This document shows, in pieces, positions 55,593 to 64,000 of a stretch of 64,000 bases of DNA. The translations under genes and the position numbers were made by a program. The stretch is from Eleftheria terrae (GTDB lineage Bacteria; Pseudomonadota; Gammaproteobacteria; Burkholderiales; Burkholderiaceae_C). Under the pieces are notes generated by a model that saw only the letters and a program-made list of their open reading frames with translations, was not told where the DNA came from and ran no database searches. Every line of letters begins with the position of its first letter. Position 1 is the stretch's first letter. The stretch lies in contig NZ_CP106951.1 in assembly GCF_030419005.1 (NCBI RefSeq), positions 1,550,001-1,614,000 on the forward strand, given 5' to 3'.

Positions 55593-56829
55593 AGGCGCCC
55601 GAGGGCCCGCTTGCCGGCCCGGACGGCGCCGGCGGCATGCGGCTCCAGCCAAAGAAGCGCTCCACCTCTTCACGTCGGGCCAGTGTGTCGTCACGACCAA
55701 GCGCCATCAGCTCGGTGGTGTAGTCGGATTCGAACAGCAGGTAGCTCGCCAGGGCCGCCCCACGCGTGTCGCCCGGCACGCTGGTGACGCCCAGGGCCCG
55801 CAGCATCGCCCGGATCGGCACCGGCAGCGCGCCCACATGGCGGCCGGCAATGTCGTCGAGCCGCTGGCTCGGGGCGATCACCAGCACCTCCAGCGGCCGC
55901 AGGGACGTGCGGGCGCGCAGTTCCGGCGGCATCAGCGCCAGCGTGTGATTGATGCGCTGCAGCCGCTCGACGTCAACCGCCAGGGCGTCGAGGAAAATAT
56001 TGGACAAGGCATGCCCGGCAATCTGCGCGAGGTTGGGATAGTCCTGCGACACCAGGCGCCGCCCGGGCGGCTCGTGAAGGCGGCCGGCGCCCACCACCAG
56101 GATGCGCTGCGCGCCGAGGTGCACCGCCGGCGAGATGGGCGCCGCCTGACGCATCGAGCCGTCGCCAAAGTACTCCACGGTCCCGGCCAGGCCCAGTGGC
56201 ACGGCTGGGAAGACGAAGGGGATGGCCGACGAGGCGAGCAGGTGGTCGTGCGTCAGGCGATCGTGCATCGCGAGCCGCTGGGTGCGGGTCCAGGGCAGGA
56301 TGTCGTCGCGGCTCTGGTAGAAGGTGACATGCTGGCCCGAGGAATAGCTCGACGCCGTCACCGCCAGGGCCTGCAGGTGGCCGTCGCGCATCAGTTCCTC
56401 GATACGTTCGAGCGCCACCAGGCGCTGCAGCAGGCCGGCCAGCGGTGTGTTGTCGAGGAAGGAGCGTGGCCGGGCGCGCCGCCAGCGGGCAATCACCCAG
56501 CCGAGCGACAGCATGGACAGCCAGCGCGCGCCGGTCCGCATGACGCCGAAGGAGTCGGCCCGATACACCTGCTCGGCATGGAAGCCGGACCATACCTGGC
56601 ACAAGGCGTCCACCGCGCCAACGAAGTCGTCGGCCCGGCAGGCCAGCGCCGCGCCATTGATGGCACCTGCCGAGGTGCCGGCAATGATGGGGAAGGGATT
56701 GCCGCCGCCGTGGGCCGCGCCGCAGTCCTGGTAGATCGCGGCGATGGCCTCCAGCACACCCACTTGGTAGGCCGCGCGTGCACCGCCCCCCATCAGGACC
56801 AGGCCGGTGCTAGGACGGTCGGATGGCAT
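55591..56829 (-). CDS. Patatin-like phospholipase
   Basis: A 412-residue patatin-domain protein. The oxyanion loop is TGLVLMGGGARAAYQVGVLEAI, the nucleophile elbow IIAGTSAGAINGAAL (GxSxG), and the catalytic Asp lies in VEYFGDGSMRQAAPISPAVHLGA (D-G). It probably hydrolyses phospholipids or acyl esters; the natural substrate is unknown. No signal peptide is seen, so it is cytoplasmic or peripheral. The C-terminal third (about residues 300-412) is family-specific, ending Pro/Ser/Gly-rich. It lies downstream of the His-rich exported protein gene on the same strand. Confidence 0.9.
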   Translation of the reverse strand: MPSDRPSTGLVLMGGGARAAYQVGVLEAIAAIYQDCGAAHGGGNPFPIIAGTSAGAINGAALACRADDFVGAVDALCQVWSGFHAEQVYRADSFGVMRTGARWLSMLSLGWVIARWRRARPRSFLDNTPLAGLLQRLVALERIEELMRDGHLQALAVTASSYSSGQHVTFYQSRDDILPWTRTQRLAMHDRLTHDHLLASSAIPFVFPAVPLGLAGTVEYFGDGSMRQAAPISPAVHLGAQRILVVGAGRLHEPPGRRLVSQDYPNLAQIAGHALSNIFLDALAVDVERLQRINHTLALMPPELRARTSLRPLEVLVIAPSQRLDDIAGRHVGALPVPIRAMLRALGVTSVPGDTRGAALASYLLFESDYTTELMALGRDDTLARREEVERFFGWSRMPPAPSGPASGPSGA

Positions 56830-56858
56830 GGGCGGCAGGGGCCGGAGGCGGCGAGGGC

Positions 56859-57311
56859 TCAGTGACCGTGACGCCCGTGACCATGGCCACGGCCGTGGCC
56901 ATGGCCGTGGCCCGGGTGGTCGTCCTCGGCATCGCGCCGGTCGCGACGATCGTAGGACCCATGGCGGTCATCGCCACGGTCGCGCCGCTCGTAGCGGCCG
57001 TCGTCCCGATCCCAACCTTCTCTGACGAAATACACCGGCGTGCCGCAGGCGTGGTAGCGATGGCAGTGCTTGCCCCAGTTCTTGGCATGCCCGGGCGGCA
57101 CATGCATGTAGACCGGCTGCGGCATCACCCGCGGCCGGGCGATGATCACCGGCTGCGCATAGATGACCGGCGGCGGCGGCCGGTTGCCGATGTCAATGCG
57201 GCCGTACACCCCCGGCTGGCTGATGCTCACCGAGACGCCGACATCCTGGGCGGCGCTGGCCGCCGCCGCGACGGCGAGCGCCAGGCCAACGGCTGCTGAT
57301 ATTGCTTTCAC
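56859..57311 (-). CDS. Exported protein with His/Gly-rich C-terminus
   Basis: A 150-residue protein starting at a GTG (57311) with GGAG 7 nt upstream; this gives a proper signal peptide (MKAISAAVGLALAVAAAASAA-QDVG). The mature part has GVYGRIDIGNRPPPPVIYAQPVIIARP, the conserved block VYMHVPPGHAKNWGKHCHRYHACGTPVYFVREGW (two Cys, several His), a charged Arg/Asp-rich stretch, and a C-terminal run of alternating His and Gly (DHPGHGHGHGRGHGHGRHGH). I know this kind of protein only as uncharacterised in Burkholderiales. The His-Gly tail and the HCH..H.C block suggest binding of a metal such as Ni, Zn or Cu in the periplasm; this is inference. Confidence 0.8.
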   Translation of the reverse strand: MKAISAAVGLALAVAAAASAAQDVGVSVSISQPGVYGRIDIGNRPPPPVIYAQPVIIARPRVMPQPVYMHVPPGHAKNWGKHCHRYHACGTPVYFVREGWDRDDGRYERRDRGDDRHGSYDRRDRRDAEDDHPGHGHGHGRGHGHGRHGH

Positions 57312-57460
57312 TGCGGGCTCCACATCGGCCGGCACCGCATCGGAGCCGACCCAGTACAACAATGCCGGCATCTTAGTGCGCTTCCAGCCCATCGAAGGGA
57401 AGATCGCCCACGTTTCCGACCAACGTGCCGGAGGAATCCACAAAAGGCGTCCCACCGGCC

Positions 57461-60400
57461 TCACATGGCTTTCTGCGGCTCCTCGTAGATGACGGTGGCT
57501 TGCCCGGCCTGGGCGCCCTGGCGCCAGCGCTGCAGAGCCTCGTCGCTGGGATAGAAACGCGCCTCTTCGCCCAGGTCCAGCTCGCCGTAGGCGGCCGGGC
57601 GGTTCAAGAGCAGCCGCACGGTCAGGCCTTGCAGCAGGTCGCCGTGCTCGGTCTGGGTGCGCTTGGGCGGGAACTGCCTGATCAGCTCGCCGATGGGCGG
57701 CGCCGAGCCGTTGACCGCCACCCGCAGGTACTTGCCGAAGCGGCAGCGGGCGCTGGTGAGGTCCCAGACCTGCTGCACGTTCAGGCGCAGCCCGCCGGAA
57801 AAGCGGTCGGGCTGCACCTTGCCTTGCACGACGATCAGCTCGTCGTCCTTGAACAGCTCGCGATGGGCGTCCAGCAACTCCTCGTTGGCGACCGCCTCGA
57901 TCACTTCGCTCCGGTCATCGAGCTTGAAGATGGCCACCCGGCCCCGCTGGCCGTTGACCACCCGCAGGTCGCTGACGATGCCGGCCAGCATCTGCGGCTC
58001 GCGGCTGTCGATCAGGTCGGCGATCTTGCGCTTGGCGAACTGGCGCACCTCGGGCTCGTATTCGTCGAACAGGTGGCCCGACAGGTAGAAGCCGATGGCG
58101 ACCTTCTCGAAACCCAGGCGTTCCTTGATGCTCCACGGCTCGGCCGCCACCAGCTCGGGCTCCTGCGAGGACGAGGCATGGCAGTCGCCGAAATCGAACA
58201 GACCGCCCTGGTCGGCGTTGGCCGCCTGCGCGCCGGCGTATTCGAAGGCCAGCCCGATGCTGGCGACCAGCTGCGCCCGGTTGGGCTCGAGCGTGTCGAA
58301 GGCGCCGGCCTTGATCAGTGCCTCCACCGTGCGCTTGTTGATGCGGCTGCGGTCCACCCGGGCGCAGAAGTCGAACAGGCTCTTGAAAGGCCCCCCCTCC
58401 TCCCGCGCCTGCACGATGGCCTCGATGGCGCTCTGGCCGGTGCCCTTGACGGCCCCCAGGCCGTAGCGCACCACCTTGTTGGCGACCGGCTCGAAGCGGT
58501 AGCCGCCGGTGTTGACGTTGGGCGGCTCGAAGGTGATGCCCAGGGCCACCGCATCGTCGTAGAAGATCTTCAGCTTGTCGGTGTCGTCGAGCGCCACGGT
58601 CATGTTGGCTGCGACGAATTCGGCCAGGTAGTGCACCTTGAGCCAGGCCGTGTGATAGGCCAGCAGCGCATACGCGGCCGCGTGCGACTTGTTGAAGCCG
58701 TAGCCGGCGAACTTCTCCATCAAGTCGAAGATTTCGTTGGCCAGCTCGGGCGGGATGCCGTTCTTGGCAGCGCCCTCGGCGAAGATCAGCCGGTGCTTGG
58801 CCATCTCCTCCGCCTTCTTCTTGCCCATGGCGCGGCGCAGCAGGTCGGCGCCGCCGAGCGAATAGCCGCCCAGCCGCTGCGCCACCTGCATCACCTGCTC
58901 CTGGTAGACCATGATGCCGTAGGTCTCCTCCAGCACCTCCTTCATCAGCGGGTGCGGATACTCGACCTCCTCGCGCCCGTGCTTGCGGGCGCAGAAGCTG
59001 GGGATCAGGTCCATCGGGCCTGGGCGGTAGAGCGCCACCAGCGCGATGATGTCCTCGAACACGCTCGGCTTGGCGTCGCGCAGCATGCCCTGCATGCCGC
59101 GACTTTCCAGCTGGAACACGGCGACCGTCTTGCCTTCCGAGAGCAGCTGGTAGGACGCCTTGTCGTCCAGCGGAATGGTCTCGAAAGCGAAGTCCTTCTG
59201 CGACGGGTGCCGCTTGACGATGAATTCCTTGGCCGTCTCCAGGATGGTGAGCGTCGCCAGCCCCAGGAAGTCGAACTTCACCAGGCCGATGGCCTCGACG
59301 TCGTCCTTGTCGTATTGCGACACCGCGGAGTCGCTGCCGGGTTGCATGTAGAGCGGGCAGAAATCGGTGATCTTGCCGGGCGCGATCAGCACGCCGCCAG
59401 CGTGCATGCCGATATTGCGCACCATGCCCTCGACCCGCTCGGCCAGTGCGAGCAGCTCGGCCACCTCTTCCTCGTTCTTCTCGCGCTCCTCGATCTCGGG
59501 CGCTTCCTTGCGGGCGTAGATGATGCCGGGGTCGGGCTTGTCGCCGGGGCGCTTGAGCGTCACGGTCTTGCCCGGCGGCGCGGGGATGAGCTTGGCGATG
59601 CCGTCCACGTGGCCATAGCCCATGCCCAGCACCCGGCCCACGTCACGCAGCGCGGCCTTTGCGGCCATGGTGCCGAAGGTGGCGATCTGCGACACCGCAT
59701 CACGGCCGTACTTCTCCTTGACGTAGTCGATGACGCGGTCGCGGTTGGCCTGGCAGAAGTCGATGTCGAAGTCGGGCATCGAGACCCGCTCGGGGTTCAG
59801 GAAGCGCTCGAACAGCAAGTTGTAGCGCAGCGGGTCGAGGTCGGTGATCTTCAACGCATAGGCCACCAGCGAGCCGGCCCCCGAGCCCCGGCCCGGGCCC
59901 ACCGGGCAGCCGTTGTTCTTGGCCCAGTTGATGAAGTCGGCCACGATCAGGAAGTAGCCGGGGAAGCCCATCTTCAGGATGGTGTTGATCTCGAAGTCGA
60001 GCCGCTCCACGTAGCGCGGCATCGCTTCCTCGCGCTTGGCGGCGTCCGGGAAGAGCAGCAGCATGCGCTCCTTCAGGCCCTCATGCGAGGCATACCGGAA
60101 GTACTCCTCCATCGGCATGCGGCGGCCGTCCACCTCCGGCGTCGGGAAGTCGGGCAGCTGCGGCTTGCCCAGCACCAGCGTCAGGCTGCAGCGCTTGGCG
60201 ATCTCCACCGTGTTGGCCAACGCCGACGGCAGGTCGGCGAACAAGGCCTCCATCTCGGCCTGGGTCTTGAAGTACTGCTCGCGGGTGAAGCGCTTGACGC
60301 GGCGCGGGTTGGTCAGCGTCTCGCCTTCGGCGATGCAGGTGCGGGCCTCGTGCGCCTCGAAGTCATCAGGCGTCTGGAACTGCACCGGATGGGTCGCCAC

Positions 60401-60979
60401 CACCGGCAGGCCCAGCCGGGCGGCCAGCGGCACCGCGGCCCGCACATGCGCCTCGTTGCCGGGCTGGCCGGCGCGCTGCAGTTCGATATAGAACCGCTGC
60501 GGGAACAGCGCTGCCAGGCGCTGCGCCAGCGCTTCGGCACGTGCATCGTCGCGCGCCAGCAGGGCCTGGCCCACCGGGCCCAGGTCGGCGCCCGACAAGG
60601 CGATGAGGCCGCCATTGAGGTCCTGCAGCCATTCCCACTTCAGGCAGGCCTTGGCCAGGTTGACGTTCTGCGTCCAGGCGCGCGCCAGCAGTTCGCAAAG
60701 ATTGAGGTAGCCGGCCTTGTCCTGGATCAGCAGCAGCAGGCGGCTGGGCGCCTTCTCGCCGTGGCCCGGCTCCAGCCACACGTCGGCGCCGATCAGCGGC
60801 TTGACACCGCTGCCGCGCGCCTCCTTGTAGAACTTGATGGCACCAAAGAGATTGCTCAGGTCGGTGATCGCCAGCGCGATCTGCTGGTCGGCCGCGGCGG
60901 CGGCCACCACATCGTCGACACGCAGGGTGCCGTCCACCACCGAGAACTCGGTGTGGGTGCGAAGGTGTACGAAGGGCAT
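57461..60979 (-). CDS. dnaE: DNA polymerase III subunit alpha
   Basis: An 1172-residue replicative polymerase. The N-terminal PHP domain (FVHLRTHTEFSVVDGTLRVDDVV) is followed by the polymerase palm with catalytic aspartates in RVSMPDFDIDFCQANRDRVIDYVKEKYG, GPGRGSGAGSLVAYALKITDLDP, GVLIAPGKITDFCPLY and YGFNKSHAAAYALLAYHTAWLKVHY. The C-terminal part carries a helix-hairpin-helix and the OB fold (VVNGQRGRVAIFKLDD). Its length is typical (about 1160-1180). It is a single gene with no neighbours on the same strand close upstream; the 210 bp to the divergent sulfurtransferase should hold its promoter. Confidence 0.98.
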   Translation of the reverse strand: MPFVHLRTHTEFSVVDGTLRVDDVVAAAAADQQIALAITDLSNLFGAIKFYKEARGSGVKPLIGADVWLEPGHGEKAPSRLLLLIQDKAGYLNLCELLARAWTQNVNLAKACLKWEWLQDLNGGLIALSGADLGPVGQALLARDDARAEALAQRLAALFPQRFYIELQRAGQPGNEAHVRAAVPLAARLGLPVVATHPVQFQTPDDFEAHEARTCIAEGETLTNPRRVKRFTREQYFKTQAEMEALFADLPSALANTVEIAKRCSLTLVLGKPQLPDFPTPEVDGRRMPMEEYFRYASHEGLKERMLLLFPDAAKREEAMPRYVERLDFEINTILKMGFPGYFLIVADFINWAKNNGCPVGPGRGSGAGSLVAYALKITDLDPLRYNLLFERFLNPERVSMPDFDIDFCQANRDRVIDYVKEKYGRDAVSQIATFGTMAAKAALRDVGRVLGMGYGHVDGIAKLIPAPPGKTVTLKRPGDKPDPGIIYARKEAPEIEEREKNEEEVAELLALAERVEGMVRNIGMHAGGVLIAPGKITDFCPLYMQPGSDSAVSQYDKDDVEAIGLVKFDFLGLATLTILETAKEFIVKRHPSQKDFAFETIPLDDKASYQLLSEGKTVAVFQLESRGMQGMLRDAKPSVFEDIIALVALYRPGPMDLIPSFCARKHGREEVEYPHPLMKEVLEETYGIMVYQEQVMQVAQRLGGYSLGGADLLRRAMGKKKAEEMAKHRLIFAEGAAKNGIPPELANEIFDLMEKFAGYGFNKSHAAAYALLAYHTAWLKVHYLAEFVAANMTVALDDTDKLKIFYDDAVALGITFEPPNVNTGGYRFEPVANKVVRYGLGAVKGTGQSAIEAIVQAREEGGPFKSLFDFCARVDRSRINKRTVEALIKAGAFDTLEPNRAQLVASIGLAFEYAGAQAANADQGGLFDFGDCHASSSQEPELVAAEPWSIKERLGFEKVAIGFYLSGHLFDEYEPEVRQFAKRKIADLIDSREPQMLAGIVSDLRVVNGQRGRVAIFKLDDRSEVIEAVANEELLDAHRELFKDDELIVVQGKVQPDRFSGGLRLNVQQVWDLTSARCRFGKYLRVAVNGSAPPIGELIRQFPPKRTQTEHGDLLQGLTVRLLLNRPAAYGELDLGEEARFYPSDEALQRWRQGAQAGQATVIYEEPQKAM

Positions 60980-61177
60980 TGCGTGAATCTAATAAGTGAA
61001 GCGTGGCGACGCGGCGCCACGCCGGGCGGTGATGCCGAGTCGGGTCGGCGCCCACGGCGCGGGCTGGCCGTGGCGGAAGGCCGCACCACCGGGGAGCATG
61101 CGCCCACATCCCGGCAGCGGCCGCGCAACACGGTCCGGATGCGCCGATTTTAGGGAAGGTCACGGCCTGGCCCTGCC

Positions 61178-61183
61178 TAAAAT
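61178..61183 (+). promoter_or_regulatory. -10 box of the sulfurtransferase gene, positioned for leaderless transcription
   Basis: TAAAAT ends 6 nt before the GTG start codon at 61190, so the predicted +1 falls on the start codon itself. There is no ribosome-binding site between, which suggests a leaderless mRNA. Confidence 0.45.
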
Positions 61184-61189
61184 CCGGGC

Positions 61190-61933
61190 GTGAACGAGAT
61201 CCTCAACATTTCCGCCTACAAATTCGTCTCGCTGGACGACTGCGCCGCACTGCGGGAGCGGCTGCATGCCGAGGCCCAGCGCCTCGGCCTGATGGGCACC
61301 GTGCTGCTGGCCGAGGAAGGCATCAACCTCTTCCTGGCCGGCCCGGCGCCTGCGGTGCGCGACTTCGTCAGCGGGCTGCAGGCCGACCCGCGCTTCGCCG
61401 ACCTGGCGCCCAAGGAAAGCTGGTCGGCCCGCGTGCCGTTTCGCAAGCTGCTGGTCAAGGTCAAGCGCGAGATCATCCGCATGAACCACCCGACCATCCG
61501 CCCGCAGGCGGGCCGCGCGCCGGCAGTGGACGCCGCCACGCTTGCGCGCTGGCTGGAGCAGGGCCGGGACGACGAAGGCCGGCCGGTGGTGACGCTGGAC
61601 ACGCGCAACGCCTTCGAAGTGGACTACGGCAGCTTCGACAACGCCATCGACTGGCGCATCACCAAGTTCAGCGACTTCCCCGCCGCCCTGATGGCCCACC
61701 GCGAGGAGCTGCGCGGCAAGACCGTGGTCAGCTTCTGCACCGGCGGCATCCGCTGCGAGAAAGCCGCCATCTTCATGCAGGAAGCCGGGCTCGACCATGT
61801 CTACCAGCTCGAGGGCGGCATCCTGAAGTACTTCGAGGAAACCGGCGGGCCGCACTACCACGGCAGCTGCTTCGTCTTCGACGAACGCGAGGCATTGGGC
61901 CAGCAGCTGCAGCCGCAGGCCGAGGCGCAGTAA
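61190..61933 (+). CDS. trhO: TrhO/YceA-type rhodanese-domain tRNA hydroxylase
   Basis: A 247-residue protein of the oxygen-dependent tRNA uridine-34 hydroxylase (TrhO, formerly YceA) family. The N-terminal acylphosphatase-like domain ([61 protein letters not shown]) precedes a rhodanese domain with [32 protein letters not shown] and the active cysteine in [22 protein letters not shown]. It helps form 5-hydroxyuridine at the tRNA wobble base. It starts with GTG at 61190 and lacks a ribosome-binding site (see the -10 box at 61178). Confidence 0.93.
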   Translation: MNEILNISAYKFVSLDDCAALRERLHAEAQRLGLMGTVLLAEEGINLFLAGPAPAVRDFVSGLQADPRFADLAPKESWSARVPFRKLLVKVKREIIRMNHPTIRPQAGRAPAVDAATLARWLEQGRDDEGRPVVTLDTRNAFEVDYGSFDNAIDWRITKFSDFPAALMAHREELRGKTVVSFCTGGIRCEKAAIFMQEAGLDHVYQLEGGILKYFEETGGPHYHGSCFVFDEREALGQQLQPQAEAQ

Positions 61934-62003
61934 GGCTGGCCGCCGCCAGGCGGCGCGCGGGCGGCGCCGCCCGCGCTTCAGCGCCCGCTTCGGAGCCGGT
62001 CCG

Positions 62004-62729
62004 TCAGGGCGACGACTTCAGCACGGCGAGCACGTCCGAATGGAACTCGCGCTGGTACAGCACATAGACCACGCCCGCGGTGCCCACCACGAACCACAAC
62101 GGCGAGAAGAACCAGCCGATCACCGCGAAGGCCATGTAGTAGGCACGCAGCCCGTCGTTGAAGCTCTCGGCGGCCAGCCCCATGACACGCCCGGCGCGGT
62201 CGGCATATTCCTCGCGTGACAGCTCGCCGCGCTCGAACACCCGGAAGTCCGGCAAGGCTCCCATCACCAGCGCGCCGAAGGTGTACTGCCGCAGCGACCA
62301 GGTGAAGCGGAAGAAGGCATAGACGAACACGCCGGTCAGCAGCAGCACCTTCAGGTCGAACACCAGCGCGCTGGTGGCCGCCGCGAACGGAATCTCCTTG
62401 ACCAGCACGGCGGCCTTCTCCGAAGTGCCGAGCACGGCCAGCAGGCCGCCGATGATCAGGATGGTGGTGGAGGCGAAGAACGACGGGCTGGTGGACAGGT
62501 TCTGCACGATGACACCGTCCACCACCCGCACGTCGCGCCAGGTGGTCTGCAACATCCACAGCCGCCGGTAGTGGTTGGTGGTGGCCAGCAAGGACATGGA
62601 GGACGCGCTGCGCCGCCGCGCAAACACCGCGTAGCCAACCCAGCCGATGAAAAACACGATCAGGGCCAGCCAGTCGGGCCACGGCAGCACCGTCAGAATC
62701 TTCAAGCTCTTGAATGCAGTGAGGTCCAT
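62004..62729 (-). CDS. DUF599-family membrane protein
   Basis: A 241-residue inner-membrane protein with four hydrophobic segments: WPDWLALIVFFIGWVGYAVFA, FFASTTILIIGGLLAVLG, ALVFDLKVLLLTGVFVYAFFRFTWSLRQYTFGALVMGALP and AYYMAFAVIGWFFSPLWFVVGTAGVVYVLY. RRLWMLQTTWRDVRVVDGVIVQNL and FRFTWSLRQY are typical of DUF599. The function is unknown. The ATG at 62729 is 6 nt downstream of a TACAGT -10-like box (62736-62741), again suggesting a very short leader. Confidence 0.85.
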   Translation of the reverse strand: MDLTAFKSLKILTVLPWPDWLALIVFFIGWVGYAVFARRRSASSMSLLATTNHYRRLWMLQTTWRDVRVVDGVIVQNLSTSPSFFASTTILIIGGLLAVLGTSEKAAVLVKEIPFAAATSALVFDLKVLLLTGVFVYAFFRFTWSLRQYTFGALVMGALPDFRVFERGELSREEYADRAGRVMGLAAESFNDGLRAYYMAFAVIGWFFSPLWFVVGTAGVVYVLYQREFHSDVLAVLKSSP

Positions 62730-62735
62730 GCCGCG

Positions 62736-62741
62736 ACTGTA
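62736..62741 (-). promoter_or_regulatory. -10-like box of the DUF599 gene
   Basis: TACAGT on the minus strand ends 6 nt before the ATG at 62729. It is spaced like the boxes at lapA and trhO and would give a leaderless transcript. No ribosome-binding site is present. Confidence 0.35.
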
Positions 62742-62801
62742 GCGTCCACCGCGCCCGGCCGCCGGCGGCGGCCCGCACACCGCCAGCCGGACCGTGCGGG
62801 T

Positions 62802-63503
62802 TCAGGCGGGCAGGTCGAACACGAGGACCTCGGCCTGCTGGCCGCCGTCGAGCGTCAGCCGGGCCTCGCCCACCAGCTTGGCGGCGTCGCCGGCCTGCAG
62901 CGTGCGCCCGTTCACCCGCACCGAGCCGCGCGCCACATGCACATACGCCTGCCGGCCGGGATCGAGCGGCACCTCCGCCTTCTCAGCAGCGTCGAACAGG
63001 CCGATGAAGAGCCGCACGTCGGCATGCAGCGTGACCGAGCCGTCGGCCGCATCGGGCGAGGCCACCAGCCGCAGTCGGCCGCGCTTTTCCTCGGCGGTGA
63101 AGGCCTTCTGCTCGTAGCCCGGCTCGATGCCGGCCACCGCCGGCTCGATCCAGATCTGCAGGAAATGGGTGGTGCGATCGGCCGCGTGGTTGTACTCGCT
63201 GTGGCGGATGCCGCTGCCTGCGCTCATGCGCTGCACTTCACCGGGGCGGATCACCGCGCCGTTGCCAATGGAGTCCTTGTGCGCGAGTTCGCCGTCGAGC
63301 ACATAGGAGATGATCTCCATGTCGCGATGTCCGTGCGTACCGAAGCCGGTGCCCGGCGCAATGCGGTCCTCGTTGAGCACCCGCAGCGGCCCGAAGCCCA
63401 TGTGGGCCGGATCGTAGTACTCGGCGAACGAGAAGCTGTGATGGCTCTTGAGCCAGCCATGGTCGGCATGGCCGCGTTCGAGCGATTGGCGCAGGGTGAG
63501 CAT
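62802..63503 (-). CDS. Pirin-family protein (YhhW type)
   Basis: A 233-residue bicupin. The N-terminus MLTLRQSLERGHADHGWLKSHHSFSFAEYYDPAHMGFGPLRVLNEDRIAPGTGFGTHGHRDMEIISYVLDGELAHKDSIGNGAVIRPGEVQRMSAGSGIRHSEYN carries the metal-binding His/His/His/Glu set (HGHRDME, RHSEYN). YhhW-type pirins can act as quercetin dioxygenases; the physiological substrate is unclear. AAGGA precedes the ATG at 63503; longer starts (63554, 63587) lack a ribosome-binding site. It is divergent from a LysR regulator, a common pairing, so regulation by it is likely. Confidence 0.92.
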   Translation of the reverse strand: MLTLRQSLERGHADHGWLKSHHSFSFAEYYDPAHMGFGPLRVLNEDRIAPGTGFGTHGHRDMEIISYVLDGELAHKDSIGNGAVIRPGEVQRMSAGSGIRHSEYNHAADRTTHFLQIWIEPAVAGIEPGYEQKAFTAEEKRGRLRLVASPDAADGSVTLHADVRLFIGLFDAAEKAEVPLDPGRQAYVHVARGSVRVNGRTLQAGDAAKLVGEARLTLDGGQQAEVLVFDLPA

Positions 63504-63607
63504 GGCGGCGTCCTTGGTGTTGTCGTTCGTGATGCGGCTATGTTGGTCCGCCATGAATTCGCTGCCGTCCGCCAGGCTTGATAACATCGTTCAATTCCAT
63601 TGAACAG

Positions 63608-64000
63608 ATGACCGATCGCCGCAACGTCCTCACGCCCGAAGCCCTTGCCATGGTGGACGTCATCGCCCGCACCGGCAGCTTCGCCGCTGCTGCACGGGAA
63701 CTCGGCAAGGTGCCCTCGGCCCTCACCTACAGCGTGCGCCAGCTCGAGGACGCGCTGGACGTGCTGCTGTTCGACCGCCGCTCGCGCCAGGCGCGCCTGA
63801 CCGCGGCCGGCGAAGAGCTGCTGCAGGAAGGCCGCCGCCTGCTGCAGGAGATGGACGCGGTGGCCAATCGGGTGCGGCGGGTCGCTTCGGGCTGGGAAAC
63901 GCAGCTGTGCATCGCGGTGGACAGCATCCTCTCCAGCCTGACGATGTTCGAGCTGTGCGAGTCCTTCTACGCGCTGAATCCGCCACACGGCCCCGGCACC
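63608..64000 (+). CDS. LysR-family transcriptional regulator (N-terminal part, cut by window edge)
   Basis: 131 codons are inside the window. The winged helix-turn-helix is complete: LTPEALAMVDVIARTGSFAAAARELGKVPSALTYSVRQLEDALDVLLFDRRSRQARLTAAGEELLQEGRRLLQEM. The effector-binding domain begins at WETQLCIAVDSILSSLTMFELCESFY and runs off the right edge. Divergent from the pirin gene, it probably controls it; LysR proteins usually bind in the shared intergenic region (63504-63607), where AT-rich sequence is visible. Confidence 0.93.
   Translation, partial: MTDRRNVLTPEALAMVDVIARTGSFAAAARELGKVPSALTYSVRQLEDALDVLLFDRRSRQARLTAAGEELLQEGRRLLQEMDAVANRVRRVASGWETQLCIAVDSILSSLTMFELCESFYALNPPHGPGT

Noticed and set aside
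57425..61153. 1242-codon open frame on the plus strand opposite dnaE
   Set aside because: It is the mirror of dnaE in very GC-rich DNA; the protein is low-complexity (His/Gln/Arg/Ala/Gly/Leu-rich), has no domains, and dnaE on the other strand is certain.

Overview
The window is high-GC, densely packed DNA from a betaproteobacterium, most likely a Burkholderiales member of the Rubrivivax/Leptothrix/Ideonella type. Support for this placement: the ssrA tag peptide reads ANDERFALAA; the block gph-ubiG / ompA / gyrA-serC-pheA-tyrA-aroA::cmk-rpsA-ihfB-lapA-lapB is typical of the order; and a PEP-CTERM protein, an ACC deaminase and a ComEA-like protein are present. Placement below order level is inference.

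Region 1 (1-29360) is an almost complete flagellar locus. On the minus strand, from the centre leftward, it reads fliE-F-G-H-I-J, fliD-S-T-K-L, fliA(lafS)-motA-motB, flgM-flgN, a stand-alone FlgJ-type glucosaminidase, then flgB-C-D-E-F-G-H-I, a rod-cap-only flgJ, flgK and flgL (cut by the left edge). flgA points the other way from flgB. From the same central intergenic region (22546-23073), fliM-N-P-Q-R-flhB-flhA run rightward on the plus strand. The gene content (own sigma factor, own stator, lateral-type flagellin, no chemotaxis genes) and order resemble the secondary 'Flag-2'/lateral systems, but the locus is rearranged. The sigma-54 activator lafK is absent from its usual place between the fliM and fliE ends, and the lafB-U block lies between fliJ and flgM. 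Most neighbours overlap by ATGA, so translational coupling is expected.

Region 2 (29386-39653) is more loosely packed. It holds acdS (ACC deaminase), a secreted M14 zinc carboxypeptidase, the lateral-type flagellin gene behind a sigma-28-like promoter, a small proline-rich protein, a purine nucleoside permease-like protein, a small hypothetical protein, and a HAF-repeat PEP-CTERM gene in which a single in-frame TAG separates the signal peptide from the mature domain. Two gaps of about 1 kb have no recognisable gene.

Region 3 (39654-64000) is core genome. It contains ssrA (tmRNA), gph-ubiG, an OmpA-family gene, gyrA, a DUF2059 protein, serC-pheA-tyrA-aroA::cmk (serine and aromatic amino acids), rpsA-ihfB-lapA-lapB (translation, nucleoid, LPS regulation), a ComEA-like protein, a patatin-like protein, a His/Gly-rich exported protein, dnaE, a TrhO-type sulfurtransferase, a DUF599 membrane protein, and a pirin divergent from a LysR regulator cut by the right edge.

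I did not find a wholly novel system. The points most worth following are the divergent Flag-2 organisation and the unusual features of its parts: a split FlgJ, a FliM without the CheY-binding peptide, FlhB with NPEH instead of NPTH, and flgA/flgB start codons sharing one CATG. The amber-interrupted PEP-CTERM gene and a set of genes with -10 boxes placed for leaderless transcription are also notable.
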